The notes: a model not told the origin generated them from the letters alone. A stretch of 43,684 nt of DNA from Comamonas sp. lk (GCA_945925985.1 CAMELV010000035.1:1-43684); one strand, 5' to 3'; numbered from the stretch's first letter, positions 7,476 to 16,526 are shown. Numbers and translations are program-made.

Positions 7476-9403
7476 TGGCGCCCCAATCTAGGAAACAGTC
7501 CAATAAACATCCGGTCTCCCGCCGGCCATCGCCACTTCCGCCGGCATCGATCGAGGCATTTCTGGCACAACAGCAGGCGCAAGACTTATTGCGTTTTATC
7601 ACCTGCGGCAGCGTGGATGATGGCAAGAGCACCCTGATCGGCCGCCTTCTCTGGGAGGCGATGCAGCTGTTTGACGATCAATTGGCTGCCCTGACCAGCG
7701 ACTCCAAACGGTTTGGCACACAGGGCGAGGACATTGACTTTGCCCTACTCGTCGATGGGCTGGCGGCCGAGCGCGAGCAGGGCATCACGATAGATGTGGC
7801 GTACCGCTTTTTTGCGACCCAGCAGCGCAAGTTCATCGTGGCGGATACGCCTGGCCATGAGCAATACACCCGCAACATGGTCACTGGCGCGTCCACGGCT
7901 GATGTGGCGGTTTTGCTGGTGGATGCGCGCCTGGGGCTGTCGACCCAAACGCGCCGGCATGCGTTTTTGGTGTCCTTGATGGGCATACGCCAGGTGGTGT
8001 TGGCCATCAACAAGATGGACCTGGTGGGTTTTGACGTGGCCATATTCAACCGCATCGATGCAGACTTCAGGCGGTTTGCGCAAACGCTTGGGTTCGTGGG
8101 TGTGACGGCGATCCCGCTATCGGCCCTGAAGGGCGACAACATCACCGAACGCTCTGGTCGCACACCCTGGTATGGCGGCCCCACCTTGATGGGCTATCTG
8201 GAGACGGTGCCGCCACGCTCGACCCAAACCCAAAGAATGGTGTTTCCGATTCAGTGGGTGAACCGGCCGGATGCGTCGTTCCGGGGCTTCAGCGGTACCG
8301 TGGTGAGCGGCCAGGTGCAGCTGGGCGATGAAATTCGGGTAACGGCCAGTGGGCAGGTGGCCAAAGTGGCCGAGATCGTGACCATGGACGGTGCCTTGCC
8401 GGTAGCCGAAGCAGGGAGCGCCGTGACCCTGCGGCTGGACCGCGAGATCGATGCGTCGCGCGGCGATGTGTTGTCGTTGAGTGACAGCCCCTTGGAAATG
8501 ACCGATCAGTTCGAGGCGACCGTGGTCTGGATGCAGGCCGAGGAAGGCCTGATTGGCCGCAATTACGACATCAAGCTGGCCACACAGTGGGCTTCGGCTG
8601 CGGTGACCAATATCAGGCACCGGATCAACGTGAATACGCTGGCGCATGAGGCCAGCCGCCAACTGGGCCTGAATGACATCAGCGTGTGCACTTTGTCGAC
8701 CAGCAAGCCGCTGGTGTTTGACAGTTACGAAAAAGCGACTGACCTGGGTAGCTTCATTCTGGTGGACCGGTTTAGCCATGCCACTGTGGCTGCTGGCATG
8801 ATTCGCCACAGTTTGCATCGGGCGCAAAACATTCATCGCCAGGCCTTGACCATTACCCGCCAGGACCGGGAAAAATTGAACGGTCACAAGGGGCGGGTTG
8901 TGTGGTTGACGGGCTTGTCAGGGTCGGGCAAGTCCACACTGGCCAATGCCCTGGAGGTGGCGCTGCAGGCGCGCGGTCAGCGCACTTTCTTGCTTGACGG
9001 CGACAACATTCGCCAGGGGCTGAACAAGGACCTGGGTTTTACCGAAGCGGATCGGGTGGAGAACATCCGGCGCATTGCCGAAGTGGCCAAGCTGATGCTG
9101 GATGCCGGTATGGTGGTGTTGACGGCCTTCATATCGCCATTTCGCCGCGAGCGTGAAATGGCGCGCGAGCTGATTGGTGAGGATCATTTTGTCGAGGTAT
9201 TTGTCGATACGCCATTGGCTGTGTGCGAGCAGCGCGACGTCAAGGGCCTGTACAAGAAAGCGCGCAAGGGCTTGATCCCGAACTTCACCGGCGTGAGCAG
9301 CCCGTACGAGGTGCCAGACAACCCGCAACTGGCTGTGTCAGGCGAGGACGGACAGATCAAAGCGGGGGTGGACACGATGATCGGCTACCTGGAGCGGGCT
9401 TGA
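7475..9403 (+). CDS. cysNC: Bifunctional sulfate adenylyltransferase subunit 1 / APS kinase (CysNC)
   Basis: A 642-residue fusion. The N-terminal two thirds is the CysN GTPase: G1 [15 protein letters not shown] at about 47, G3 [12 protein letters not shown] at about 123, G4 NKMDL at about 178, then EF-Tu-like beta-barrel domains. The last ~200 residues are APS kinase: P-loop [15 protein letters not shown] at about 485, [16 protein letters not shown], and [20 protein letters not shown]. The protein drives APS synthesis with GTP and phosphorylates APS to PAPS. It starts one base inside the cysD stop. The same fused arrangement is known from rhizobial NodQ, which supplies PAPS for sulfation; the neighbouring polysaccharide genes make a similar use conceivable here, but ordinary sulfate assimilation explains it equally well. 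Confidence 0.95.
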   Translation: MAPQSRKQSNKHPVSRRPSPLPPASIEAFLAQQQAQDLLRFITCGSVDDGKSTLIGRLLWEAMQLFDDQLAALTSDSKRFGTQGEDIDFALLVDGLAAEREQGITIDVAYRFFATQQRKFIVADTPGHEQYTRNMVTGASTADVAVLLVDARLGLSTQTRRHAFLVSLMGIRQVVLAINKMDLVGFDVAIFNRIDADFRRFAQTLGFVGVTAIPLSALKGDNITERSGRTPWYGGPTLMGYLETVPPRSTQTQRMVFPIQWVNRPDASFRGFSGTVVSGQVQLGDEIRVTASGQVAKVAEIVTMDGALPVAEAGSAVTLRLDREIDASRGDVLSLSDSPLEMTDQFEATVVWMQAEEGLIGRNYDIKLATQWASAAVTNIRHRINVNTLAHEASRQLGLNDISVCTLSTSKPLVFDSYEKATDLGSFILVDRFSHATVAAGMIRHSLHRAQNIHRQALTITRQDREKLNGHKGRVVWLTGLSGSGKSTLANALEVALQARGQRTFLLDGDNIRQGLNKDLGFTEADRVENIRRIAEVAKLMLDAGMVVLTAFISPFRREREMARELIGEDHFVEVFVDTPLAVCEQRDVKGLYKKARKGLIPNFTGVSSPYEVPDNPQLAVSGEDGQIKAGVDTMIGYLERA

Positions 9404-9452
9404 TGACACGCCATGTTGGATCGGGTACGTGCGGCGCTGACTGGCGGGCTGG

Positions 9453-10379
9453 TCAGAGGAACTCTGGCAACAGGTCGCGCAGTGCAGCACGGGCGCGCTC
9501 AATGGCGGCTTGCGGGGCTGAGGCATAGGGCCACAACATGCGCGCCCGCACCGGGCCCCAGGCGCCGACTTCGGCCATCATTTTGTCCAGCGCCGGGTGT
9601 GACAGCCCGTGGCTGCCAACCAGAGGCAACACATGCTGCGCCATGAATTGTTGGATGCGGCGCTCCAGTTCGGCCGCAGACTCGGGCGCCGTGGCACTGA
9701 GTTGCCAGTGGTGCAGCGCACCGCGAGGCCCGAGGCAGGCCACATTCGAATAAGCACCATCGGCGCCGAGAGGGCGTCCGAATGCGACGGTATGACCGGG
9801 CACAAACACCGAAAAATCAGGCAGCAAGCGGCGGCGCTCGGCGTACCAGGCGGCATCGCCGCCCGGCAGTTTGGTCCCTATCAAATTGGGTGCCAGCAAC
9901 CTGAGTTGGGCGATTTGCGCCAGGCTCAGTCGTAATTTGGCTTGTGGTGGGTTGTAGAGGATCAGTGGGATGTCACCCGCTGCTGCTTGGAGACCGACAA
10001 CGAAGTTGTCAAGCTCGGGCGCAGACGGTGCCCACCAATCGGGCAGCGTGAACTGAGCGGCGCTGGGACGGACGTCTTGCAGGCGCCTTAGACGCTCAAG
10101 GGCGACGCGTGGGTTGGTGTTGGAGACCCCGATTTGGAAGGGCATGCCGGCGGCCCGGGCTTTTTGCGCCACCAGGCTGACCAGTTGCTCGTACTCGGCC
10201 TCGGTCTGGTTGTGAAACTCGCCCGCCGTGCCGTTGGCGTAGATGCCAGCCAGACCACTGTTTGTGAGCACATCGAGCTCTTCAGCCAGTGCACCCCAGT
10301 CAATCTGGTCGTGCTCGGTGATGGGCAAAAGAATGGTGCCCCAGATGCCCTGTGGCTGTGGGTGTGAGGACAGGGTCAT
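9453..10379 (-). CDS. Dihydrodipicolinate synthase/N-acetylneuraminate lyase family aldolase
   Basis: A 308-residue TIM-barrel class I aldolase of the DapA/NanA family. It has the GTAGEFHNQT nucleophile-side motif (residues ~49-58), the tyrosine of ILYNPPQAK (~150) and the Schiff-base lysine in IGTKLPGGD (~179). Family members cleave or form pyruvate-containing products; the specific substrate is not evident. It is transcribed divergently from the GntR-type regulator of the sialic-acid cluster, with only 144 bases between, so it may be controlled by the same operator and act on a related sugar acid. The cluster has its own NanA-like gene downstream, which is a more typical NanA. It converges on cysNC with a 49-base gap. 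Confidence 0.8.
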   Translation of the reverse strand: MTLSSHPQPQGIWGTILLPITEHDQIDWGALAEELDVLTNSGLAGIYANGTAGEFHNQTEAEYEQLVSLVAQKARAAGMPFQIGVSNTNPRVALERLRRLQDVRPSAAQFTLPDWWAPSAPELDNFVVGLQAAAGDIPLILYNPPQAKLRLSLAQIAQLRLLAPNLIGTKLPGGDAAWYAERRRLLPDFSVFVPGHTVAFGRPLGADGAYSNVACLGPRGALHHWQLSATAPESAAELERRIQQFMAQHVLPLVGSHGLSHPALDKMMAEVGAWGPVRARMLWPYASAPQAAIERARAALRDLLPEFL

Positions 10380-10475
10380 GAATCCGGACTCCAGACTGGT
10401 GGGTCGCCGTTAGAGAACTGCACTAGGGTAAACACCCTGTGCAGGACGGGGGTGCCTGCGAATAATACATGCAAC

Positions 10476-10486
10476 ATGTCTGACAT
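10476..10486. promoter_or_regulatory. Candidate GntR/FCD-family operator (perfect 11-bp palindrome)
   Basis: ATGTC-T-GACAT is a perfect palindrome around a single central base, in the divergent region between the aldolase gene (start 10379) and the regulator gene (start 10524). FadR-subfamily GntR proteins typically bind short palindromes with TGTC or TGGT half-sites and a short spacer, so this is a good candidate for autoregulation and divergent control. No second copy was seen directly upstream of siaP. Confidence 0.5.
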
Positions 10487-10523
10487 CTGAACTCCGACAA
10501 ACCCCTTTGCCTTTGGCCTCATC

Positions 10524-11234
10524 GTGAAAACCTTCACCCGATTGCCCGCGTACCAATTGGCCACGACCGAGGTCAAGCGCTATATTGAGGAGCATGAGCT
10601 CAAGGGGGGTGATCCGCTGCCGTCCGAGGCGGAGCTGTGTCAGGAACTCGGCATGTCAAGGACATCGCTGCGTGAAGGCTTGAAGGCGCTGGAGTCCCTG
10701 GGCATCATCCGCACCCGGCATGGCGAGGGCGTGTTCGTCGCGCACTTCTCGTTTGATCCGATCCTGCACAACCTGCCGTACTCGATTGCTGCGCAGGGCT
10801 CGAGTTTGCGCGAGTTGCTGGAGGTGCGTTGCGCGCTGGAGGTCGGCATGATTGCCCAAGTGGTGGCCTGCATCAGCCCTGCGGACATCGATGAATTGCA
10901 GGGTCTGGCCCAGCAGATGCTGCAGCGCAGCGCGCTGGGTGAGAGTTTTGCCGAGCTTGACCGCGCCTTTCACGCCACGCTGTTCCGCTGCCTTGGCAAT
11001 ACCTTCCTGCTGAGCCTGGTCGATCTGTTTTGGCAGGTCGTTAACCGACTGGCTGACCGGCTGCCTGCGCCGGATGCGCAGGCGCAACGCGCCACAGCCC
11101 ATGACCACCTGGCAGTCGCCGTGATGTTGCAGGCTGGCGATGTGCAGGCACTGGAGCGCGCACATCGGCACCATTTCCAAGAAATTTCCCGCCGTCTCGA
11201 CGCGATGTACGCGCCGACGACGCTTCCGCACTGA
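10524..11234 (+). CDS. GntR-family (FadR/FCD-type) transcriptional regulator
   Basis: A 236-residue regulator with an N-terminal winged helix-turn-helix (LPSEAELCQELGMSRTSLRE at about 32-51, then ALESLGIIRTRHGEGVFV) and an all-helical FCD ligand-binding domain with metal-binding histidines suggested by DRAFHATLF (~149) and the C-terminal HRHHFQEI. It begins with GTG at 10524. It lies 44 bases upstream of siaP and divergent from the aldolase gene. Position strongly suggests that it controls the sialic-acid genes, a role played by the FCD regulator NanR in E. coli, but sequence identity to NanR was not assessed. The operator at 10476-10486 lies just upstream of its start. Confidence 0.87.
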   Translation: MKTFTRLPAYQLATTEVKRYIEEHELKGGDPLPSEAELCQELGMSRTSLREGLKALESLGIIRTRHGEGVFVAHFSFDPILHNLPYSIAAQGSSLRELLEVRCALEVGMIAQVVACISPADIDELQGLAQQMLQRSALGESFAELDRAFHATLFRCLGNTFLLSLVDLFWQVVNRLADRLPAPDAQAQRATAHDHLAVAVMLQAGDVQALERAHRHHFQEISRRLDAMYAPTTLPH

Positions 11235-11278
11235 TAAGTTTTTGCCCACTGTTCTATAACCATACCGTAAGGAGACTG

Positions 11279-12247
11279 ATGATGAAAATCTGGAAACCAC
11301 TCGCTGCCCTGTTGTCAATGTGTGTCTCGGCCGCCGCCATGGCGCAAAACCTGACCCTGAGCTTTGGCACCCAACTGCCCGAGACCCACGTGGTCTACAA
11401 GGGTATTCTGGAGGTCAAACGCAAGCTTGAGGAATCGTCTAAGGGCGCCATGACGCTCAAGATCTTTCCCGGGGCGCAGCTGGGTGACTTCAAGGCCATG
11501 GTCGGGCAGACCCAGGCCGGTGACCTGGACATCACCATGACGGGCTACCCCGATATGAGCTACATCATTCCCGAACTCAAGCTGATCGGTGCCCCCTATG
11601 TGGTCTCCAGCTACGAGCACCTGCAGAAGGTCGTCAAGGGCCCGTATGGCCAGCGCATGGACACCAAGTTCCGCGAAAAAGGCGTGCACATGATGGACGT
11701 CTGGTACGAGGGCACCCGCCATACCACCGCCAACAAACCGATCAACTCCATGGCCGATCTCAAGGGGCTGAAGATGCGCACGCCCAATGTGCCCTTCCTG
11801 ATCGCCTACGCCCAGGCGGTCGGCGCCACGCCAGCGCCAGTGGCCTTTGCCGAGCTCTACATGGCCTTGCAGACCAAGCAGGTCGATGCCCAGGAGAACC
11901 CGCTGCCTACCATTGAGGCCACCAAGGTTTACGAGGTGCAGAAGCACATCGCCCTGACCGGCCACTTCATCGCCAGTTCGGCCATTTTGGTGGGTGACAA
12001 AGCCTTGAAGAAGCTCAACCCTAGCCAAAAGCAGTGGCTGGAGGAGGCCATCATGGCGGGCGGCAAGGTGGCCACGGCCGGCGTGATGAAGAGCGAGGCT
12101 GACCTGGTTGCATTCTTCAAGTCCAAGGGCCTGGGCGTGACCACGGTCGACACGGCGCCCTTTCGTGCCGCCATGAAGCCGTATTACGACACGCTTGAGA
12201 CTGAGTTCGGCAAGGGCGAAATCAGCCGCATCATGGCCACCAACTAA
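11279..12247 (+). CDS. siaP: TRAP transporter sialic-acid-binding protein SiaP
   Basis: A 322-residue DctP-family periplasmic protein with a signal peptide ending at AAAMAQ (about residue 23). The residues that bind sialate in Haemophilus SiaP can be aligned by eye: the arginines in YEGTRHTTANKPINSMADLK (matching NGTRQTTSNRAINS) and LKMRTPN, and the asparagine in DAQENPL, followed by YEVQKHIALTGH. This supports N-acetylneuraminate as ligand rather than a C4-dicarboxylate. AAGGAG at 11269-11274 precedes two tandem ATGs (11279, 11282), and a TATAAC box lies at 11255-11260. It is the first gene of siaPQM-nanAEK. Confidence 0.88.
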   Translation: MMKIWKPLAALLSMCVSAAAMAQNLTLSFGTQLPETHVVYKGILEVKRKLEESSKGAMTLKIFPGAQLGDFKAMVGQTQAGDLDITMTGYPDMSYIIPELKLIGAPYVVSSYEHLQKVVKGPYGQRMDTKFREKGVHMMDVWYEGTRHTTANKPINSMADLKGLKMRTPNVPFLIAYAQAVGATPAPVAFAELYMALQTKQVDAQENPLPTIEATKVYEVQKHIALTGHFIASSAILVGDKALKKLNPSQKQWLEEAIMAGGKVATAGVMKSEADLVAFFKSKGLGVTTVDTAPFRAAMKPYYDTLETEFGKGEISRIMATN

Positions 12248-12260
12248 ATCCACTGCCGCG

Positions 12261-12731
12261 ATGACGTCCAAGCGCTACTCGCCTGAGGGGGTGCTCAGCA
12301 CCCTGCTGCTAATCGCCCTGAGCCTGGTCATCTTATTGCAGATCGCCGGTCGTATGGGCCTGTTCCCGGGGCAGGTGTGGACTGAGGAGCTGATTCGCTG
12401 GCTCTGGGTCTGGATGGCCTGCCTGGGCTTGAGCGAGGCTGAGCGGTACCAGCAGCACCTGCGCATGGACATGGTGCCGTCGCTCTGGAGCGCGGCGTTT
12501 CGCCGCCTTGTCTACCGCATGATCGACGCCATGACAGGTGTACTGGCCCTCTACATGGCGTGGCTGGGTTTCAAGGGGGTGCTGCGCACTTGGAATGATG
12601 AATCGGTGACCCTGATGGTCTCCGACGCGGTGCTGTACGCGGCGCTGCCGGTAGGCGCCTTGCTGTGGGCGATGCGGCTGTTCCTGCGGCTGGCGGGCAA
12701 GCGCCAGCCACAGCCCTGGAGTTCCTCATGA
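12261..12731 (+). CDS. siaQ: TRAP transporter small membrane subunit (SiaQ)
   Basis: A 156-residue DctQ-family protein with four hydrophobic segments, the first starting at VLSTLLLIALSLVILLQIAG and a central WTEELIRWLWVWMACLG typical of the family. I took the ATG at 12261, 13 bases after siaP, rather than the in-frame ATG at 12195 that lies within siaP. It overlaps siaM by four bases (ATGA, 12728-12731). In Haemophilus, SiaQ and SiaM are fused; here they are separate genes as in Vibrio. The subunit scaffolds the large SiaM transporter. Confidence 0.88.
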   Translation: MTSKRYSPEGVLSTLLLIALSLVILLQIAGRMGLFPGQVWTEELIRWLWVWMACLGLSEAERYQQHLRMDMVPSLWSAAFRRLVYRMIDAMTGVLALYMAWLGFKGVLRTWNDESVTLMVSDAVLYAALPVGALLWAMRLFLRLAGKRQPQPWSSS

Positions 12732-14005
12732 CCTTCCTGATTTTCATCGTCACCTGGATGGTGTTGATTTTTGTCGGTATCCCGATCGCCGTCTCGATGA
12801 TCGTGGTGTCGGTCGGCTACTTTTTGTACACCGGTATCGGCATCAACTTTGCGGTGCAGCGCATCGTGGATGGTCTCAACAGCTTTCCCATCATCGCGGT
12901 GCCGCTGTTCATCCTGGCGGCCAGCATCTTCAACTCCTCCAGCATCACCCGCAACCTGTTTGGTTTTGCCACGCATCTGGTCGGGCACGTGCGCGGCGGG
13001 CTGGGGCATGTGAACATTCTGGCTAGCCTGTTTTTCTCGGGCATGTCGGGCTCGGCGGTGGCCGATGCCGGAGGCTTGGGCAAGATCGAAGCCGAGGCCA
13101 TGCAGAAGGCAGGCTACCCCCATGACCTCGCCGCTGCACTCACGGCCGTATCGTCCATCCTGGGCCCACTGGTGCCCCCGAGCATCCCGATGGTGGTGTA
13201 CGGCGTGGTGTCCGGCGCGTCGATCGGCGGCCTGTTCCTGGGCGGTATCGTGCCGGGCTTGCTGTGCACGCTGGCCATGATGATCATGCTGTATATCGTG
13301 GCCGGACGCATCAGTCTACCGGTGCACCCGCGTTCCACCTGGCGGCAAATTCGCAGTTCCTTCATCGTTTCTTTTCCGGCGCTACTCACACCGGTGGTCA
13401 TCATCGGTGGCATTTTCAGCGGTGTGTTCTCGCCCACCGAGGCCGCGGCGGTCACGGTGTTGTATGCGATTGCCATCGACCTGCTGGTCTACCGTGAGCT
13501 GACCTGGCGCAAGCTGTGGGATGCGATTTATGAGACAGCCGTGATGTCCTCCACCATCGCACTCATCATTGGCGGCGTGTCCATGATGGGGGTGGTGATG
13601 GCGCGGGAAAAGGCACCTGAGCAGATTGCCTCGTTGCTGATGTCGGTGGCCAGCACGCCCACCGAGTTCATGTTCGCCGTGACCCTGCTCTTGCTGATCC
13701 TGGGCTGTTTCATCGAGGTATTGGCACTGCTGCTGGTACTGGTGCCCTCGTTCATACCGTTGGCGGTGTCGTTGGGCATCGACCCGGTCTACCTGGGCGT
13801 CAACATCATCTTCACGCTGATGATCGGCACGCTGACGCCGCCCATGGGCATGATACTGTTCGTGGTGTCCAAGAGCCATGGCGTGGAGATGCACCGGCTC
13901 ATTCGAGCAACCATGCCCTGGCTCATTCCCTTGATCATCGTGCAGATCCTGATGATCATGTACCCACCCTTTATCCTGGCCCTGCCCAGGCTGTTCATGT
14001 CCTGA
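12728..14005 (+). CDS. siaM: TRAP transporter large permease subunit (SiaM)
   Basis: A 425-residue DctM-family membrane protein with about 12 hydrophobic segments. The conserved cores are visible: FFSGMSGSAVADAGGLGKIE near residue 100, PSIPMVVYGVVSGASIGGLF, EAAAVTVLYA and GTLTPPMGMILFVVSK near the C-terminus. These elevator-type transporters are Na-coupled and take ligand from the binding protein, here SiaP. The ATG at 12728 overlaps the siaQ stop; the longer in-frame start at 12665 lies inside siaQ and is unlikely. Fifteen bases separate it from the next gene, so siaPQM and the nan genes form one unit. Confidence 0.92.
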   Translation: MTFLIFIVTWMVLIFVGIPIAVSMIVVSVGYFLYTGIGINFAVQRIVDGLNSFPIIAVPLFILAASIFNSSSITRNLFGFATHLVGHVRGGLGHVNILASLFFSGMSGSAVADAGGLGKIEAEAMQKAGYPHDLAAALTAVSSILGPLVPPSIPMVVYGVVSGASIGGLFLGGIVPGLLCTLAMMIMLYIVAGRISLPVHPRSTWRQIRSSFIVSFPALLTPVVIIGGIFSGVFSPTEAAAVTVLYAIAIDLLVYRELTWRKLWDAIYETAVMSSTIALIIGGVSMMGVVMAREKAPEQIASLLMSVASTPTEFMFAVTLLLLILGCFIEVLALLLVLVPSFIPLAVSLGIDPVYLGVNIIFTLMIGTLTPPMGMILFVVSKSHGVEMHRLIRATMPWLIPLIIVQILMIMYPPFILALPRLFMS

Positions 14006-14020
14006 CCGATTGTTTTACCC

Positions 14021-14950
14021 ATGACCTCAACGCTCAATCTCCACGGCATTGTTCCCCCCGTTGCCACGCCCTACGACCACGACGGCCAGATTGACCCCCA
14101 GGGTCTGCGTGCGGTGTTGCGCCACCTCATCGACGGCGGTGTGCACGGCCTCTTCGTGCTGGGTTCCACCAGCGAATGCGTGTTCCTCAATCCGGCCCAA
14201 CGCGGGCTGGTGATCGAGACCGCCGTGCAGGAGGCGGCCGGGCGCGTGCCAGTGCTGGTGGGGGTCATGGATGCCACCACCGACCACTGCATCGCCCACG
14301 GCCGCCAGGCTCAGGCCCTGGGGGCCCAGGCGCTGGTCCTGACTGCGCCCTATTACACGCGAACCAACCAGGCCGAGACTCTGGACCACTTCCGCTATGT
14401 GCGCGATGCGGTTGATCTACCGGTAGTGGCTTACGACATTCCGGTCTGCGTGAACATCAAGCTCGCGCGCGACACGGTGAACACGCTGGCCCGCGAGCAG
14501 GTGGTCGTAGCGCTGAAAGACAGCAGCGGTGACGAGGGCGGCTTTCGAATGCTGCTGCGTGACCTGCATGACAGGCCCGACTTCGCCTTGTTCACTGGCT
14601 CTGAGGTGGTGGCCGATGCGGCTTTGCTGGGTGGCGCCCACGGCATCGTGCCCGGCCTGGCCAATGTTGATCCCCACGGCTATGTCCGCCTGTACGACCA
14701 CGCCCGTGCCGGCCGCTGGCAAGAGGCCCGGGCCGAGCAGGACCGCTTGATCCGCCTGTTCCAGATGGTGTTCTTCGCCGCCAACGAGCTCAGTGCCGGG
14801 GCTTCGGGTGTGGGCAGCTTCAAGACCTCGCTCAAGCTCATGGGCCTGATCCAGAGCCATCACATGGGCAAGCCCAACCGTCCGCTGCCACCCGCAGCTG
14901 TGGAGCGGGTGCGCCAGCACCTGATCGAGCTGAATCTGCTGGGCGGCTGA
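14021..14950 (+). CDS. nanA: N-acetylneuraminate lyase (NanA-like DapA-family aldolase)
   Basis: A 309-residue class I aldolase. GSTSECVFLN corresponds to the substrate-carboxylate loop (~46), VVAYDIPVCVNIKLA places the catalytic tyrosine (~139), and VVALKDSSGD holds the Schiff-base lysine (~168), laid out as in E. coli NanA (VYNIPALSGVKL and GALKQTSGD). NanA cleaves N-acetylneuraminate to N-acetylmannosamine and pyruvate. Its place between the transporter and nanE/nanK supports this assignment more firmly than sequence alone. The family also holds DapA and 2-keto-3-deoxy sugar-acid aldolases, so the exact substrate is inferred from context. Confidence 0.82.
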   Translation: MTSTLNLHGIVPPVATPYDHDGQIDPQGLRAVLRHLIDGGVHGLFVLGSTSECVFLNPAQRGLVIETAVQEAAGRVPVLVGVMDATTDHCIAHGRQAQALGAQALVLTAPYYTRTNQAETLDHFRYVRDAVDLPVVAYDIPVCVNIKLARDTVNTLAREQVVVALKDSSGDEGGFRMLLRDLHDRPDFALFTGSEVVADAALLGGAHGIVPGLANVDPHGYVRLYDHARAGRWQEARAEQDRLIRLFQMVFFAANELSAGASGVGSFKTSLKLMGLIQSHHMGKPNRPLPPAAVERVRQHLIELNLLGG

Positions 14951-14959
14951 AAGCAAGCC

Positions 14960-15661
14960 ATGGCCGATGCCGGGTGGGTTCAGCGCTGGGCAGGCGGTTT
15001 GATCGTTTCTTGTCAGCCACTGGCCGGCAGCGCCATGGACAGCGATGACATTGTGGTCGCCATGGCGCTGGCGGCCCAGGCTGGGGGGGCCAGTGCGCTG
15101 CGCATCGAGGGCGCGGCTCGGGTGCGGCAGGTGGTGGCTCAGGTCAGCATTCCGGTGGTTGGTATTGTCAAGCGTGACCTTGCCGACAGCCCGGTTCGGA
15201 TCACCCCCCTGCTGGACGATGTGGACGCCCTATGTGCCGCCGGGGCCGCGGTGGTGGCGGTGGACGCAACGCAGCGCCTGCGCCCCGTGTCAGCCGCTGC
15301 CTTGTTAAAACAGATCCACCAAGGCCATTGCCTGGCCATGGCCGATTGCTCATGCCTTGCCGATGGATTGCTTGCCCGGGACTTGGGCTTTGATTGGGTG
15401 GGCAGCACCTTGTCAGGCTACACCGCAGACACATTGTGCGCAGACAACAGCCCGCCAGACTGGGTCCTGATCCGCCAGCTCAGCCAGCAGGGCTGCTGGG
15501 TGGTGGCTGAGGGGCGGCTGCGTACGCCAGCCCACGCCGCACAGGCGCTGCGTGAGGGGGCTAGGGCGGTGACGGTTGGTTCGGCCATCACCCGCGTTGA
15601 GCACATCACCAGCTGGTTTGTCCAAGCGCTCAGCCCTCCGGTGCCCGATGCTGGTGCTTGA
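14960..15661 (+). CDS. nanE: N-acetylmannosamine-6-phosphate 2-epimerase
   Basis: A 233-residue TIM-barrel protein of the NanE family. It has SCQPLAGSAMD at the N-terminus, the catalytic lysine in VVGIVKRDLADSPVRITP (~67-84), MADCSCLADGLLARDLGFDWVGSTLSGYT, and the catalytic glutamate in WVVAEGRLRTPAHA. It converts ManNAc-6-phosphate to GlcNAc-6-phosphate. It starts nine bases after nanA and its 3' end overlaps nanK by 14 bases, which implies coupling with the kinase of the preceding reaction. GlcNAc-6-P deacetylase (nagA) and nagB are not in the window and would have to be elsewhere for the pathway to reach glycolysis. Confidence 0.93.
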   Translation: MADAGWVQRWAGGLIVSCQPLAGSAMDSDDIVVAMALAAQAGGASALRIEGAARVRQVVAQVSIPVVGIVKRDLADSPVRITPLLDDVDALCAAGAAVVAVDATQRLRPVSAAALLKQIHQGHCLAMADCSCLADGLLARDLGFDWVGSTLSGYTADTLCADNSPPDWVLIRQLSQQGCWVVAEGRLRTPAHAAQALREGARAVTVGSAITRVEHITSWFVQALSPPVPDAGA

Positions 15662-16526
15662 CATTGGCGGCACCAAGGTTGCCGCCGCCCGCTGGGTGGA
15701 TGGGCGCTTGCAAGACCGGCGTCAATGGCCGATGCCGATCACCCCAGAGGCTTGGCGCCAGACCCTGGCTTTGATGGCCACCACCTACCCTGGCGTGAGC
15801 TGGGTGGCAGCGGCCGTCACCGGCCTGACCGATGGACGGGTCTGGTCGGCCGTCAACCAGCAGCTGATTTCATTTTGGGACGGCTACGCACTGGCCGATG
15901 CCCTGACGCAGGCCTGGCGATGCCCGTCGGTTCTGCTGAATGACGCCCAGGCTGCGGCCTGGGGTGAGTTTGTGGCCGGCGAACGGCAGCCCGCCAACCT
16001 GCTGTTCATCACCCTGTCTACGGGGGTGGGCGGTGGCTTGGTTCTGGACGGCCAGTTACGCAGCGGCAGTCGCGGTCTGGCGGGTCATATTGGCCACGTG
16101 GGCAGCGGTCTGGCACCGTTGGACGGCGATACCCGTTGTGGTTGTGGGCGGCTCAATTGCCTGGAGGCCTTGGCATCGGGTACTGCGCTGGCCCGGCAGG
16201 CCACTCATCTGCTCGGTAGGCCGCTTGACGCGGAATCGGTATTTGCCGGCTGGCACGCGGGCGAGGCGGTGTGCAGTCGGCTGCTGGAAAGGGCCGCCCA
16301 AGCGGTGGCACAAGCGCTGGGCGATGCGCACGTCCTGCTCGATCTTGACGAGGTAAGGCTGGGGGGCAGCGTTGGCTTGGCGCCTGGCATGATCGATGCG
16401 ATCAAACAGGCCCAACAAGCCTTGCCGGCGCGTTGTCGCGTCGCGGTCTCGCCAGCCTGCCTAGGCGCTGACGCCGGGCTCATTGGCATGGGCCATTGGG
16501 CCAGTGGCCGACCGGGCGCGCCATGA
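15648..16526 (+). CDS. nanK: N-acetylmannosamine kinase (ROK family)
   Basis: A 292-residue ROK sugar kinase. LVLDIGGTKVAAARW is the N-terminal phosphate loop, NDAQAAAWGEF (~101) matches the NanK version of the catalytic-aspartate motif, STGVGGGLVLDG follows, and GLAGHIGHVG with CGCGRLNCLEALASG forms the ROK zinc signature. The GGSVGLAPG segment near the C-terminus also resembles E. coli NanK. It phosphorylates ManNAc at the 6-position, feeding NanE. I placed the start at the ATG at 15648 inside the nanE 3' end because the in-frame upstream ATG (15576) would add residues preceding the phosphate loop that ROK kinases lack. Confidence 0.92.
   Translation: MLVLDIGGTKVAAARWVDGRLQDRRQWPMPITPEAWRQTLALMATTYPGVSWVAAAVTGLTDGRVWSAVNQQLISFWDGYALADALTQAWRCPSVLLNDAQAAAWGEFVAGERQPANLLFITLSTGVGGGLVLDGQLRSGSRGLAGHIGHVGSGLAPLDGDTRCGCGRLNCLEALASGTALARQATHLLGRPLDAESVFAGWHAGEAVCSRLLERAAQAVAQALGDAHVLLDLDEVRLGGSVGLAPGMIDAIKQAQQALPARCRVAVSPACLGADAGLIGMGHWASGRPGAP

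Noticed and set aside
9404..9452. Bidirectional terminator between cysNC and the aldolase gene
   Set aside because: CTGAC...GTCAG can form a short stem, but it has a 10-base loop and no T-run on either side.
10389..10470. Exact -35/-10 promoter for the regulator or aldolase gene
   Set aside because: Several weak TATTAT/AATAAT-like boxes exist but none has a convincing -35 at 16-18 bases, so no specific promoter was called.
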